The notes under the pieces: generated by a model | Told to the model about the DNA's origin: nothing | The model's database searches: none | The model's input: only the letters and a program-made list of their open reading frames with translations | Translations under genes and position numbers: made by a program | Part shown: positions 39,252-52,455 of the stretch, one piece after another | Numbering within the stretch: the first letter of the stretch is position 1 | How the letters are laid out: every line of letters begins with the position of its first letter | Assembly (NCBI RefSeq): GCF_019722725.1 | Contig: NZ_CP077941.1 | Coordinates: 1 to 64,000, forward strand | Length of the DNA: 64,000 nucleotides | Source: Vreelandella profundi | GTDB lineage: Bacteria; Pseudomonadota; Gammaproteobacteria; Pseudomonadales; Halomonadaceae | Direction: 5' to 3'

Positions 39252-39273
39252 GCCTGCTGGAGTGCCAGCAGGC
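39252..39273 (+). promoter_or_regulatory. Perfect hairpin just upstream of yqgE
   Basis: GCCTGCTGG (39252-39260) and CCAGCAGGC (39265-39273) form a 9-bp GC-rich stem with a 4-nt loop. It ends 12 nt before the yqgE ATG and directly abuts the GGTGGGA ribosome binding region. No T tract follows, so it could attenuate translation or protect an mRNA end as well as terminate gshB transcripts. Confidence 0.5.
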
Positions 39274-39285
39274 GGTGGGAGACGC

Positions 39286-39843
39286 ATGCAAAGTTTGAAA
39301 CATCATTTTCTCATGGCCATGCCGCACCTCGAAGATCCTAATTTTGCCGGTAGCCTTATCTATCTTTGCGATCACGATGACAACGGCTGTATGGGGGTGA
39401 TTACTAACCGCCCGTTAGAGATCACGCTGGAAGCCTTATTTGATCAGTTAGAGCTGGGTGGTGAAACAAGCCCACACCGCAATGCGCCGGTCTATTACGG
39501 CGGACCAATGCATAAAGACCGCGGTTTTATTCTGCACGTTGGCGATAGCCAGCAGTGGGATTCTAGTGTTCAGGTGGAAGATGGCATCGCCCTCACCACG
39601 TCGCTGGATATTCTGCAGGCTTTCGCCGATGGCGCTGGTCCTGAGCAGTTTTTAATCTGCCTAGGCTGTGCGGGCTGGGACGTTGGGCAGCTTGAGGATG
39701 AGCTCAAAGAAAATTCCTGGCTGACCGTAGAAGGCCAGCACCACGTGCTGTTTAACACACCGCCTGTCGAGCGATTGACGGCGGCGGCTGGCTTATTAGG
39801 CGTAGACCTTAATCTGATGACTCGAGATGCGGGGCACGCGTAA
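39286..39843 (+). CDS. yqgE: UPF0301/AlgH family protein YqgE
   Basis: A 185-aa protein of the UPF0301 (AlgH) family, with LKHHFLMAMPHLEDPNFAGSL, LCDHDDNGCMGVITNRPL, PVYYGGPMHKDRGFILH and FLICLGCAGWDVGQLEDEL. Its biochemical role is not settled. In Pseudomonas algH was linked to alginate gene expression. ATG 39286, preceded by GGTGGGA, is chosen over an upstream GTG at 39262 that lies inside a strong hairpin. It overlaps ruvX by one base (TAATG). Confidence 0.92.
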   Translation: MQSLKHHFLMAMPHLEDPNFAGSLIYLCDHDDNGCMGVITNRPLEITLEALFDQLELGGETSPHRNAPVYYGGPMHKDRGFILHVGDSQQWDSSVQVEDGIALTTSLDILQAFADGAGPEQFLICLGCAGWDVGQLEDELKENSWLTVEGQHHVLFNTPPVERLTAAAGLLGVDLNLMTRDAGHA

Positions 39844-40298
39844 TGGCCGATGAGGGCCAGCGCTTAGTGCTCGCCTTTGACTACGGAACTCGGCGCATTG
39901 GCGTTGCCGTGGGCAATGAGCTATTGCGTAGCGCCCGTGAGTTGACGCCTCTCACGGCGCGCGCGGGTATTCCCGACTGGGATGTCGTTGCGCGGCTGCT
40001 CAATGAGTGGCAGCCGGATCTGTTAGTGGTAGGGCTGCCGCTTAATATGGACGGTACCGAGTCAGAGATGAGCATTCGCGCCCGCAAGTTTGGTAATCGC
40101 CTGCATGGCCGCTTCGGCAAACCGTGCGCAATGGTCGATGAGCGCGGCACTACCCGAGAAGCTAAGGTGATTGCGCGTGAGGCGGGGCATAAAGGCAACT
40201 ACCGTCAGGAAAGTGTCGATGGCATTGCCGCCATCCTCATTCTCGAAGGTTGGTTTGCCCACCAGGAAGGCCTGCCTGGCGGGCGTCTTTCCTTGTAA
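39843..40298 (+). CDS. ruvX: Holliday junction resolvase-like protein RuvX/YqgF
   Basis: A 151-aa RNase H-fold nuclease, implicated in pre-16S rRNA 5' end maturation and proposed as a Holliday-junction resolvase. Motifs: FDYGTRRIGVAVG (first catalytic Asp), LLVVGLPLNMDGTES, VDERGTTREA and SVDGIAAILILEGW. It is translationally coupled to yqgE. Its stop directly abuts the stop of the convergent pyrB, with no bases between them. Confidence 0.94.
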   Translation: MADEGQRLVLAFDYGTRRIGVAVGNELLRSARELTPLTARAGIPDWDVVARLLNEWQPDLLVVGLPLNMDGTESEMSIRARKFGNRLHGRFGKPCAMVDERGTTREAKVIAREAGHKGNYRQESVDGIAAILILEGWFAHQEGLPGGRLSL

Positions 40299-41324
40299 CT
40301 AGCGATCCAGCGTGCCTACTTGAGCTGGAACATACCAGCGCACGGGGCGCAGATCCTTTTCGATCAGTTCGTCGACCTTTAGCAGCATTGCGAAAATTGC
40401 CATACGCATGGGAATGCCGTTATCGGTTTGGCGAAAGATCGCCAGTCGCGGGTCGCCGTTAAGATCTACATTCAAATCATTGGCGCCAGGGCGGCTATCG
40501 CGGGGCAGCGGGTGCATCACGATGGTGCTTTGGCCGCAGCGCCGATCGAGAAAGTCGCGATTGACCATAAAGTCATCGGATAGGCCTTGGAAGCTCTCGT
40601 TCATTTCGTCGGTAAAGCGTTCTTTCTGAATACGCGTAGTGTAAACCACGTCCAGGTCTGCAAAGTCAGTGGCCAATGACTCTCGCTGCTCAATGCGATG
40701 ACCGCGCGATGCGACTAGATCAATGAGCCGTGAAGGCATCTCAAGGCCTGGCGGTGATACCAGCGTAATGCGCAGCGGGTCATAGAGTGACAGAAGCTTA
40801 ATCAGTGAATGCACCGTGCGGCCGTACTTTAAATCGCCTGTCAGCAGGATATGTGCACCGCTGAGAGATTTGCCCAGACGCTGAAACTCTTTATCAATTG
40901 TATAAAGATCCAGCAACGCTTGGCTGGGATGCTCGCCAGGGCCGTCTCCGCCATTGATGACCGGTACATTGGTTGCGGCCGCAAACTCTGCGACGGACCC
41001 TTGATCAGGATGACGCATCACGATAGCGTCGCAGTAGCCGCTCATTACACGGCTGGTGTCGTAAAGCGACTCCCCCTTTGCCATCGACGAGAAGGTAAAG
41101 CCGGTTGTGTCGCATACGCTGCCGCCCAAGCGACAAAAAGCGGTATGGAAGCTCACGCGCGTGCGGGTGCTGGCTTCAAAGAATAGGTTTCCGAGTACCG
41201 CTCCTTCTAATACGCGTGTCACTTGGCGGCGCTGGGCAATCGGCTCCATGCGCGCGGCGACGCGCAGTAGGTGATCTACGCTTTCGCGATTTAATGAATC
41301 GACGGTTAGCAGATGGTGGCTCAT
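40299..41324 (-). CDS. pyrB: Aspartate carbamoyltransferase catalytic subunit
   Basis: PyrB joins carbamoyl phosphate and aspartate in pyrimidine synthesis. The 341-aa product shows the carbamoyl-phosphate motif FFEASTRTRVSF, FSSMAKGESLYDT, GDGPGEHPSQALLDLYTI and VMHPLPRDSRPG. In Pseudomonas the equivalent gene follows ruvX on the same strand as pyrR-pyrB-pyrC'. Here it is inverted, and no pyrR, pyrI or pyrC-like partner is adjacent. Regulation cannot be read from the leader. Confidence 0.95.
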   Translation of the reverse strand: MSHHLLTVDSLNRESVDHLLRVAARMEPIAQRRQVTRVLEGAVLGNLFFEASTRTRVSFHTAFCRLGGSVCDTTGFTFSSMAKGESLYDTSRVMSGYCDAIVMRHPDQGSVAEFAAATNVPVINGGDGPGEHPSQALLDLYTIDKEFQRLGKSLSGAHILLTGDLKYGRTVHSLIKLLSLYDPLRITLVSPPGLEMPSRLIDLVASRGHRIEQRESLATDFADLDVVYTTRIQKERFTDEMNESFQGLSDDFMVNRDFLDRRCGQSTIVMHPLPRDSRPGANDLNVDLNGDPRLAIFRQTDNGIPMRMAIFAMLLKVDELIEKDLRPVRWYVPAQVGTLDR

Positions 41325-41605
41325 AACGGACCTCGGCAGGGTGGTAGATACGCTAGTGTAACCGCCAATGAGGGATGTGCCGAAGGGGTTTTACCTAGCA
41401 ATGTCGGGTAACGAACAACGCCTCTATTGTTCTTTTTACAGTTATTTTTCAATAGCCCTTGCCAACCCGGCAGCGAGTCCGTAAAGTACGCATCCGCTGC
41501 CGGGGACGCCAAGCGTTACCAGCGGTGAATGAAGTTGAAAAACTTCGGTTTGTCAGTAGGTTAGCGTTTTTGTTGGGTCGTCAAATTGGCCGCGAAAATT
41601 GCAGA

Positions 41606-41633
41606 TTGACAAACGCTCGGAAGTGCGTAGAAT
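41606..41633 (+). promoter_or_regulatory. rRNA operon promoter
   Basis: TTGACA (41606-41611), a 16-bp spacer, then TAGAAT (41628-41633), followed by a GC-containing discriminator (ACGCC). An AT-rich stretch before the -35 (GAAAATTGCAGA) may act as an UP element. Transcription would start near 41640, giving a leader of about 270 nt. Confidence 0.75.
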
Positions 41634-41703
41634 ACGCCTTCCTCGCTGAGGCCAAACAGTTCAACGGTTGGCCCGCTATCACAACACGATAGCCACAGCG
41701 AAA

Positions 41704-41717
41704 CGCTCTTTAACAAT
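41704..41717 (+). promoter_or_regulatory. boxA antitermination element of the rrn leader
   Basis: CGCTCTTTAACAAT closely matches the E. coli rrn boxA (TGCTCTTTAACAA), the Nus-factor site. The same element recurs before 23S at 43632-43645. Confidence 0.8.
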
Positions 41718-41912
41718 TTGATCAGGTAATTCATGTGGGCGCTTGCTGATGTTGGTGACAAATCACCCAATATCAAGGCAAGCGACTCAAGCAATAAGAT
41801 TTTAAAGGCATTGCCTTTTTAATCCGTTTTGAATGAATTCGTTTGAACCTTGAGCCAAGTTTGATTCCGCTTTTGTTGTCCTCGGATGACAAGTAAGGAT
41901 CACAATGATTGT

Positions 41913-43446
<1,534 letters not shown>

Positions 43447-43762
43447 AAACGATGCGTCACAGTCAGTAAGCGTCCACAATGAATTACCTGATCAAAATGC
43501 TGTTGATACGCAGTGATAAGTGTCTCTGTCTTTTTTACATTAAAAAGAAAAAATAGCCTTTGACGTTTTAAAGGTCTCTTCTTTTCTTCTTCTTTTAATG
43601 TGAAAGAACACTTATCACTGCTTATAGCAGTCGCTCTTTAACAATGTATATCATGCTGACAAGAACACACCGCAAGGTGAGTTCTTAAATTGTGATACGT
43701 TTTATACGTATCCGGCAAATGAACGTTATCATTGCGAGATACCAGACTCCTTCGGGTTATAG
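43447..43762 (+). other. 16S-23S internal transcribed spacer without tRNA genes
   Basis: A 316-nt spacer. It holds the 3' arm of the 16S processing stem (43468-43494), a long hairpin (43510-43621), a second boxA (43632-43645), and the 5' arm of the 23S processing stem (near 43646-43661, pairing with about 46792-46806). No tRNA-Ile or tRNA-Ala, or remnant of either, can be found. Confidence 0.8.
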
Positions 43763-46652
<2,890 letters not shown>

Positions 46653-46814
46653 ATAACACCCAAGGGGTCTGGCTCACAGTGATAACGTAATGATGTTAAG
46701 TGCATCAAAAAAGCCGGATACGCAGCGTGTGGCTAAGCTAACTCACAAAAGTGAGACAGGCAGGCGGCACGTAAAAAGATAAAACAGTCACATCAGCATG
46801 ATATACCACCAGTT

Positions 46815-46934
46815 ACGCCTGACGACCATAGCACGCGTGAACCACCTGATCCCTTGTCGAACTCAGAAGTGAAACCGCTTAGCGCCGATGGTAGTGTGGG
46901 GTCTCCCCATGCGAGAGTAGGTCATCGTCAGGCA
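46815..46934 (+). rRNA. rrf: 5S ribosomal RNA
   Basis: A 120-nt 5S gene with terminal stem GCCTGACGA and TCGTCAGGC. It has the conserved core CGAACTCAGAAGTGAAAC and GCGCCGATGGTAGTGTGGGG. It follows 23S by about 160 nt and precedes the operon terminator. No tRNA follows. Confidence 0.97.
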
Positions 46935-46942
46935 CTTATATG

Positions 46943-46981
46943 AAAAAACCCCCAGGGCACATGCCCCGGGGGTTTTTTTTT
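46943..46981 (+). terminator. rRNA operon terminator
   Basis: AAAAAACCCCC-AGGGCACATGCCCC-GGGGGTTTTTTTTT forms a strong GC stem flanked by A and T runs. It can work in both directions and so also serves the convergent SDR gene. Confidence 0.9.
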
Positions 46982-46984
46982 GCG

Positions 46985-47725
46985 TTACCATTCAATCGAC
47001 TTACCGTTCCAGTCCCAAAAACTTCCGCTGTCATCGGGAGTCCTCTGTGCAATCACCGCGAGCAGCTGCTCTGCTACAAATGCAGGACTAAATAGCTTTT
47101 CGCTAGGTACTCTTGCTTGAAAGGGTTTAGAGAGCGCTGTATCGGTGGTGCCTGGATGCAGGCAAAGTACAATCGTCTGCTTGTTAAGCCGCTTAAGTTC
47201 TATGGCGGCGGTTTTAAACAGCATATTGTGTGCTGCTTTGCTGGCACGGTAGCTGTACCACCCTCCTAAGGCGTTATCGGTAATCGAGCCAACGCGAGCC
47301 GAGAGGCTGGCAATCACAGCAGGGTGTGTTCCTTTGAACGAATCTTGTAGTGTCGCTAGCAGTAGAATCGGAGTAAAGGCATTAACGTTCATTACCTGGG
47401 CTAGATTGTCCGCACTGAGCTGATCAAGGCGCTTTTCGGGCTGCAGATGATGAGATTCATCATGCAGGATACCCATGGCATTGAAAAAGAAGTGAATGGG
47501 CTGGGCAGCCAGCCGTTGCTTAAGCGCCAGCCTATCCTGCTCTTGAGAAACATCGAGCGTTAGGTGAGTGATTCGAGGATCGTTAAGCCGCTGAGGCTGC
47601 CGGCTTACGACAAAGATATGACTAACTTGGGAGGATGATAATAGCTGCTGAGTGATAGCAGCCCCTATTCCCCCGGAGGCACCGACAATCAGCGCCGTAT
47701 AGTGATGAGGTAGCAAGCTGAACAT
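46985..47725 (-). CDS. SDR-family oxidoreductase
   Basis: A short-chain dehydrogenase of 246 aa with the NAD(P) motif ALIVGASGGIGAAITQQ, the FFNAMG segment replacing the usual NNAG, Ser in VIASLSARVGS, and the catalytic YRASKAAHN (Tyr and Lys). The C-terminal LHPGTTDTALSKPF resembles the CsgA/CsgB-like SDR group. I start at ATG 47725, with AAGG 7 nt upstream, over an in-frame ATG at 47761. Substrate unknown. It faces the rRNA operon terminator. Confidence 0.85.
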   Translation of the reverse strand: MFSLLPHHYTALIVGASGGIGAAITQQLLSSSQVSHIFVVSRQPQRLNDPRITHLTLDVSQEQDRLALKQRLAAQPIHFFFNAMGILHDESHHLQPEKRLDQLSADNLAQVMNVNAFTPILLLATLQDSFKGTHPAVIASLSARVGSITDNALGGWYSYRASKAAHNMLFKTAAIELKRLNKQTIVLCLHPGTTDTALSKPFQARVPSEKLFSPAFVAEQLLAVIAQRTPDDSGSFWDWNGKSIEW

Positions 47726-47840
47726 GAGAAGCCTTTGAATATCTGCTAGAAAGGCCTCCATTGAAACGCCATGTGTAGAGCTTGTCGAGGGGTGATGTAA
47801 TCAGGCTGAGACGTTGACTGAGTGCAACGCTCTGCCGCGA

Positions 47841-48434
47841 TTATTTAGAATCATCCGCCCCTTCACACTGGGCCAGCATACGATTAATGGCCGTGCCGGC
47901 TCCTTGCAAGCTAAAGGTCATGTACCAAGGCTCTTGATCTCCCTGATCAAAGCCAAGAAACAGCTGCTCACCCTGACGCAGGTCGGTCATTAAGGTTGTG
48001 AAGTCGCTTAAGTAAAAATGTGCGTAAAACCCATCGTCGCCGCGTTCGGTAATAAACTCCGCCATGGTATCTATCACCGGCTGCTCATCAATGCGCAGCC
48101 GGGTGGGTACTAAGTTCACCGTGCGGCTTTCATCCTGCTGCTGATCAAGCGTAACGCGCATTTCAAGCCACGGTAGATCACATACGCCAGACGTCGCGTT
48201 CAGGCTCAGCGTAGCATCCGAATAGCTAGTGGCTTCAACCGCTCGATAGTGCTGTTCACCGCCCCGCGAGAGTGTCATTGACTGCCAGTCTTCATGGCTT
48301 TCCACATCACCGGTATTAAACGTCTCCGCGTTTACCGAGGACGTAGCGGCTAACCATGCGAGGGCCATTACCATAGTGGCAAGCGTTAGCGAGCGAGGGT
48401 GCAGAGGATGAGTTGCGGACATGATGTAGGCCAT
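47841..48434 (-). CDS. Hypothetical exported protein
   Basis: I do not recognise this 197-aa protein. It has a clear signal peptide (about 15-36, LATMVMALAWLAATSSVNA with a likely Ala-x-Ala cleavage). The mature domain of about 160 residues has just two cysteines, in GVCDLPW and near the end in LAQCEG, which could form a disulfide. Segments FYLSDFTTLMTDLRQGEQLFLGF and FSLQGAGTAINRMLAQC loosely recall periplasmic IalB-like proteins, but this is a weak impression. Start could also be the ATG at 48422. It stands alone between an SDR gene and a Crp-family regulator. Confidence 0.7.
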   Translation of the reverse strand: MAYIMSATHPLHPRSLTLATMVMALAWLAATSSVNAETFNTGDVESHEDWQSMTLSRGGEQHYRAVEATSYSDATLSLNATSGVCDLPWLEMRVTLDQQQDESRTVNLVPTRLRIDEQPVIDTMAEFITERGDDGFYAHFYLSDFTTLMTDLRQGEQLFLGFDQGDQEPWYMTFSLQGAGTAINRMLAQCEGADDSK

Positions 48435-48496
48435 TTAACCAAAGTCTCTAGCCTATAGCGTGTTGGCGTTTGGCAAAAGAGTAGAATGGCGGTTTT

Positions 48497-49240
48497 TTAT
48501 TCAGCGCTGCCTAACAGAGGGCGGACGTTGTCGTTGAGATAACGGCTGTCAAACTCACCTTCGGCACTGAGCGCTTGTAAGTCCGGAATCGTTAAATGAT
48601 GGCGGTCGCGAAAGACAAGCCCATCATCACTGAGTGCAGTGAAGGTACGGCTAACGTGCACCGGGCTGAGGCCAAGCACATCGGCCAGCTGCTCTTGTGA
48701 AAGCGGTAGACGAAACTGGTTGCTAATGTCCGGGTTAGTTTGACGCAGGCGCAGATACATCTCGTAAAGAAAGTGGGCCATTTTCTGACGAGCGCTGCGT
48801 CTAGCGAGAGTGATCAACCGTTCGGTTAGTAGTGCCTGCTGGCGGCTGCTGATGGCAAACATTACGGATGTGAGTGGCAGCGACTGACGAAATATTTCCA
48901 GCAGGCGCTTATGCGGGAAATGGCAAATAACGCCATCATCAATCATGCGCACACTCTCAAGCCGTTGCGAGAACGCAAACTCGCTTAGCCCAATAATATC
49001 GCCAGGCAAAAACACTTCCAGAATTTGTCGATCGCCGTTTTCAAGGTGGCGATAAGAATAGGCCCAGCCACTTTTCAACGTGCAAAACTCATTGGCGATA
49101 TCACCCACCTCCCAGAGCAGCGCGCCTGATTTAATATCAGTGGGGCTCTCCTCCAGGGCGATGAGCAGCTTCCTCTCTTCATCCGTTAGCGAGCAATAGT
49201 GGCTAAAGTGACTGATAATACAGCTTTTTTCATGGCCCAT
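48497..49240 (-). CDS. Crp/Fnr-family transcriptional regulator
   Basis: A 247-aa regulator with an N-terminal cNMP-binding jelly roll (LKSGWAYSYRHLENGDRQILEVFLPGDIIGLSEF). It has a long dimerisation helix and a C-terminal Crp-type HTH (LPLSQEQLADVLGLSPVHVSRTFTALSDDGLV). It has Cys residues near the N-terminus (KSC and HYC) and in VICHFPH, but not the full four-Cys arrangement of Fnr, so oxygen sensing through an iron-sulfur cluster is unlikely. The recognition helix (SPVHVSRTF) differs from the ExxSR of Fnr. ATG 49240 (MGHEKSC) has AAAGGG upstream. Target genes unknown. Confidence 0.87.
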   Translation of the reverse strand: MGHEKSCIISHFSHYCSLTDEERKLLIALEESPTDIKSGALLWEVGDIANEFCTLKSGWAYSYRHLENGDRQILEVFLPGDIIGLSEFAFSQRLESVRMIDDGVICHFPHKRLLEIFRQSLPLTSVMFAISSRQQALLTERLITLARRSARQKMAHFLYEMYLRLRQTNPDISNQFRLPLSQEQLADVLGLSPVHVSRTFTALSDDGLVFRDRHHLTIPDLQALSAEGEFDSRYLNDNVRPLLGSAE

Positions 49241-49404
49241 AACGTATCCCTTTAAGAGAGAAATCAAACATTTCCCTCTTCTTTTTCTGCTCAATACTAT
49301 AAAAATATGGCTGCCAAAAATGCTTGGCCACTATACCCCTGTTGTCGCCAGGAGGAGCTCCCTTGTTACTCCATGTGACTAAATTGAACCGCCTTCTCAG
49401 GCGG

Positions 49405-52251
49405 TCAGCGTTTAGTCGCGCGATTACCGCGTGCCAGCAGTGGCGCTAGGAAGTGGCCGGTATGCGAGACCTCTAGCTTGGCGATCTGCTCAGGCGTGCC
49501 TTCGGCAATAATCTGCCCGCCCCCTGAGCCACCTTCGGGCCCCAGATCAACAATCCAGTCAGCGGTTTTGATCACGTCCAAATTATGCTCAATAACCACA
49601 ATAGTGTTGCCGTGGTCGCGCAGGCGGTGCAGCACCGTGAGTAGTTGACGAATATCTTCAAAATGCAGGCCGGTGGTCGGCTCATCCAATATATAGAGCG
49701 TCTTGCCCGTATCACGTTTGGCTAATTCACGGGCGAGTTTAACCCGCTGTGCTTCACCACCCGATAGCGTCGTCGCGCTTTGCCCCAGACGAATGTAGGA
49801 AAGCCCTACATCAAGCAACGTCTGCAGGCGACGAGCAATGGCAGGCACCGGGCTAAAGAACGCCAAAGCGTCTTCCACTGTCATGGTCAGCACTTCGTGG
49901 ATCGTTTTGCCTTTGTAGTGAATATCTAGCGTTTCACGGTTGTAACGCTTGCCTTTACACACGTCGCAGGGCACGTAAATATCCGGTAAAAAGTGCATTT
50001 CTACCTTGATCATGCCTTCACCCTGGCATGCCTCACAGCGCCCGCCCTTGACGTTAAAGCTGAAGCGCCCAGGCTTATAGCCTCGCGAACGCGCTTCCTG
50101 GGTGCCCGCGAACAGCTCCCGAATCGGCGTGAAAATGCCGGTATAGGTGGCTGGGTTGGAGCGCGGGGTACGTCCAATCGGGCTTTGGTCAATATCGATG
50201 ACCTTGTCGAGCTGGTCAAGCCCCTCAATTTTTTCATAAGGCGCGGGGATTAACGTGGTCGCACGGTTCAGCTCTCTTGCCGCAATCGGCATTAAGGTGC
50301 CGTTGATCAACGTCGATTTGCCTGACCCAGAGACGCCGGTAATGGCAATAAACAGCCCCAATGGCAGCGTCAACGTAACGTCTTGCAAGTTGTTGCCGGT
50401 GGCGCCACGCACAATCAGCTGTTTTTCTGGATTGCCGGGAATGCGCCAGGGCGGCACGGCGATTTCCCGCGTGCCAGAAAGGTATTGGCCGGTCAGTGAG
50501 TTAGGATTGTCCATCACATCCTGCGGGGTGCCCTGGGCGACAATCTCGCCGCCGTGGACGCCAGCCCCTGGGCCAATGTCCAGCACGTGGTCAGCGGCAC
50601 GAATGGCGTCTTCGTCGTGCTCGACAACAATCACGGTATTGCCCAAATCGCGCAGTCGCTCAAGGGTTTTCAACAACCGGTCATTGTCGCGCTGGTGCAA
50701 GCCAATCGAAGGCTCATCAAGAATATACATAACCCCGACGAGGCCTGCGCCAATCTGGCTGGCCAAGCGGATACGCTGCGCTTCACCGCCGGAAAGCGTG
50801 TCAGCGCTGCGCTCCAAGTTGAGGTAGTCCAGCCCGACATTGACCAAAAATTCTAGCCGAGCGTGGATCTCATGCACGATTTTATCGGCAATCTCACCCT
50901 TGCGCCCCGGCAAGCTGAGATCGGCAAAGTAGCGCCATGCTTCGCCAATCGGGAAGCGCACAATCTCGGCAATGTTGTGATCGTCCACGTACACATGGCG
51001 CGACTCTTTACGTAGCCGCGAGCCGCTACAGGTAGCGCAGGGCTGCACCGCGATATACTTAGACAGATCATCGCGCACCATGTTGGATTCGGTTTCACGA
51101 TAGCGGCGCTGCATATTGGGCAGCACGCCCTCGAAGGTATGCTCGCGGGTGACTTTGCGGCCACGATCACCGACGTAGACAAACGGCACCTGCTCATCAC
51201 CGCTGCCGTTTAAAATGATTTCCTGCTCGTGGCGGGCGAGCTCCTTCCACGGGGTTTCCAGCTCAAAGCGATAGTGCTGAGCCAACGCCTGGAGCTGAGT
51301 AAAGTAGTAAATATTGCGTCGATCCCAGCCTTTGATCACGCCTTCCGCCAAGGAAAGGTCGGGGTGGCTGATCAGCTTGTCAGGATCGAAATACTGCTGC
51401 ATGCCCAGGCCGTCACAGGTGGGGCAGGCGCCGGCTGGGTTGTTGAACGAGAACATGCGCGGCTCAAGCTCTGCCAGCGAGTAGCCGCACACCGGGCAGG
51501 CAAAGCGCGAGGAGAAAGCGATATCATCGCGCTCACCGTCCATGAAGTGAATCATGGCGGTTCCGTCGGCTAGGTTCAGCGCTGTTTCGAAAGATTCCGC
51601 CAGCCGCTGGGCAAGGTCATCGCGTACCTTAAAGCGATCAACGACTACGCTGATATCGTGCTTTTTACGCTTATCCAGCGGCTCAATGTCATCGAGTTCA
51701 AGCACCTGGCCGTCGACGAGGGCGCGAACAAACCCTTGGGCGCGCAGCTCAGCCAATAATTGAAGGTGCTCGCCTTTGCGGCCTTTAACGACCGGCGCCA
51801 GTAGCATCAGCTTGGTGCCTTCGGCGAGATTCATGACCTGATCAACCATCTGGGAGACAGTTTGCGCTTCTAAGTCTTCACCGTGCTCTGGGCAGCGCGG
51901 CGTTCCCGCGCGGGCAAACAGCAGGCGCAGATAGTCATAAATTTCGGTAATCGTGCCCACGGTTGAGCGTGGGTTGTGGGAGGTGGACTTCTGTTCAATA
52001 GAGATCGCAGGCGAAAGCCCTTCAATGTGATCAACATCGGGCTTTTCCATGATCGACAGGAACTGGCGCGCATAGGTGGAAAGTGATTCCACGTAGCGGC
52101 GCTGGCCCTCGGCATAGAGCGTATCGAACGCTAACGACGATTTGCCCGACCCGGATAGGCCGGTAATCACAATGAGCTTGTTACGGGGCAGTTCCACATC
52201 GATCTGCTTGAGGTTGTGGGTGCGGGCACCCCTGACCAGAATGCTGTCCAT
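49405..52251 (-). CDS. uvrA: UvrABC excinuclease subunit A
   Basis: UvrA recognises DNA lesions with UvrB in nucleotide excision repair. The 948-aa product has two ABC ATPase halves: Walker [10 protein letters not shown] near 32-40 and GVSGSGKST near 640, signatures [16 protein letters not shown] and [16 protein letters not shown]. It has the zinc modules CPVCGYSL...CPTCDGLG and CEACQGEG...CDVCKGKR. I start at ATG 52251 (MDSILVRG), with GAGGTG upstream. The open frame to 52362 adds non-conserved sequence. The stop lies in a short hairpin (49388-49405). It is divergent from a MFS gene, followed by ssb. Confidence 0.97.
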   Translation of the reverse strand: MDSILVRGARTHNLKQIDVELPRNKLIVITGLSGSGKSSLAFDTLYAEGQRRYVESLSTYARQFLSIMEKPDVDHIEGLSPAISIEQKSTSHNPRSTVGTITEIYDYLRLLFARAGTPRCPEHGEDLEAQTVSQMVDQVMNLAEGTKLMLLAPVVKGRKGEHLQLLAELRAQGFVRALVDGQVLELDDIEPLDKRKKHDISVVVDRFKVRDDLAQRLAESFETALNLADGTAMIHFMDGERDDIAFSSRFACPVCGYSLAELEPRMFSFNNPAGACPTCDGLGMQQYFDPDKLISHPDLSLAEGVIKGWDRRNIYYFTQLQALAQHYRFELETPWKELARHEQEIILNGSGDEQVPFVYVGDRGRKVTREHTFEGVLPNMQRRYRETESNMVRDDLSKYIAVQPCATCSGSRLRKESRHVYVDDHNIAEIVRFPIGEAWRYFADLSLPGRKGEIADKIVHEIHARLEFLVNVGLDYLNLERSADTLSGGEAQRIRLASQIGAGLVGVMYILDEPSIGLHQRDNDRLLKTLERLRDLGNTVIVVEHDEDAIRAADHVLDIGPGAGVHGGEIVAQGTPQDVMDNPNSLTGQYLSGTREIAVPPWRIPGNPEKQLIVRGATGNNLQDVTLTLPLGLFIAITGVSGSGKSTLINGTLMPIAARELNRATTLIPAPYEKIEGLDQLDKVIDIDQSPIGRTPRSNPATYTGIFTPIRELFAGTQEARSRGYKPGRFSFNVKGGRCEACQGEGMIKVEMHFLPDIYVPCDVCKGKRYNRETLDIHYKGKTIHEVLTMTVEDALAFFSPVPAIARRLQTLLDVGLSYIRLGQSATTLSGGEAQRVKLARELAKRDTGKTLYILDEPTTGLHFEDIRQLLTVLHRLRDHGNTIVVIEHNLDVIKTADWIVDLGPEGGSGGGQIIAEGTPEQIAKLEVSHTGHFLAPLLARGNRATKR

Positions 52252-52455
52252 CAACACCTCGAATCGCGCGGTAAAAATGTGATTATACGTTTGTCGTGCC
52301 CCTCCCGGCAAAACCGCATTATTAACCTGCGGCAACGTGCGACGTTTCCAGCGTGAGCGCAAACCGCTAGAATAGGGGATTATCTCAAAACGTTATGCTG
52401 ATTCACCTTATGTCTATTCACCACATAGCTATTTTTCATCGTAAACAGGGGCATT

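Larger units (their letters stand above)
41325..41912. other. Intergenic region pyrB to 16S rRNA: pyrB leader and rrn promoter/leader
   Basis: A 588-bp gene-free stretch. Its left part (41325 to about 41460) must hold the pyrB promoter on the minus strand, where no clear pair stands out. The right part holds the rRNA promoter, boxA and the 5' arm of the 16S processing stem, listed separately. No tRNA or credible protein gene is seen. Confidence 0.6.

Noticed and set aside
41408..41440. GAACAA-TTGTTC hairpin with T run upstream of pyrB as an attenuator
   Set aside because: The 6-bp stem is AT-rich and the T run is on the strand opposite to pyrB transcription, so it cannot attenuate pyrB.
43447..43762. 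tRNA-Ile or tRNA-Ala genes in the rRNA spacer
   Set aside because: No acceptor stem, anticodon or TPsiC-loop sequence could be found. The hairpin there is far too long and AT-rich to be a tRNA.
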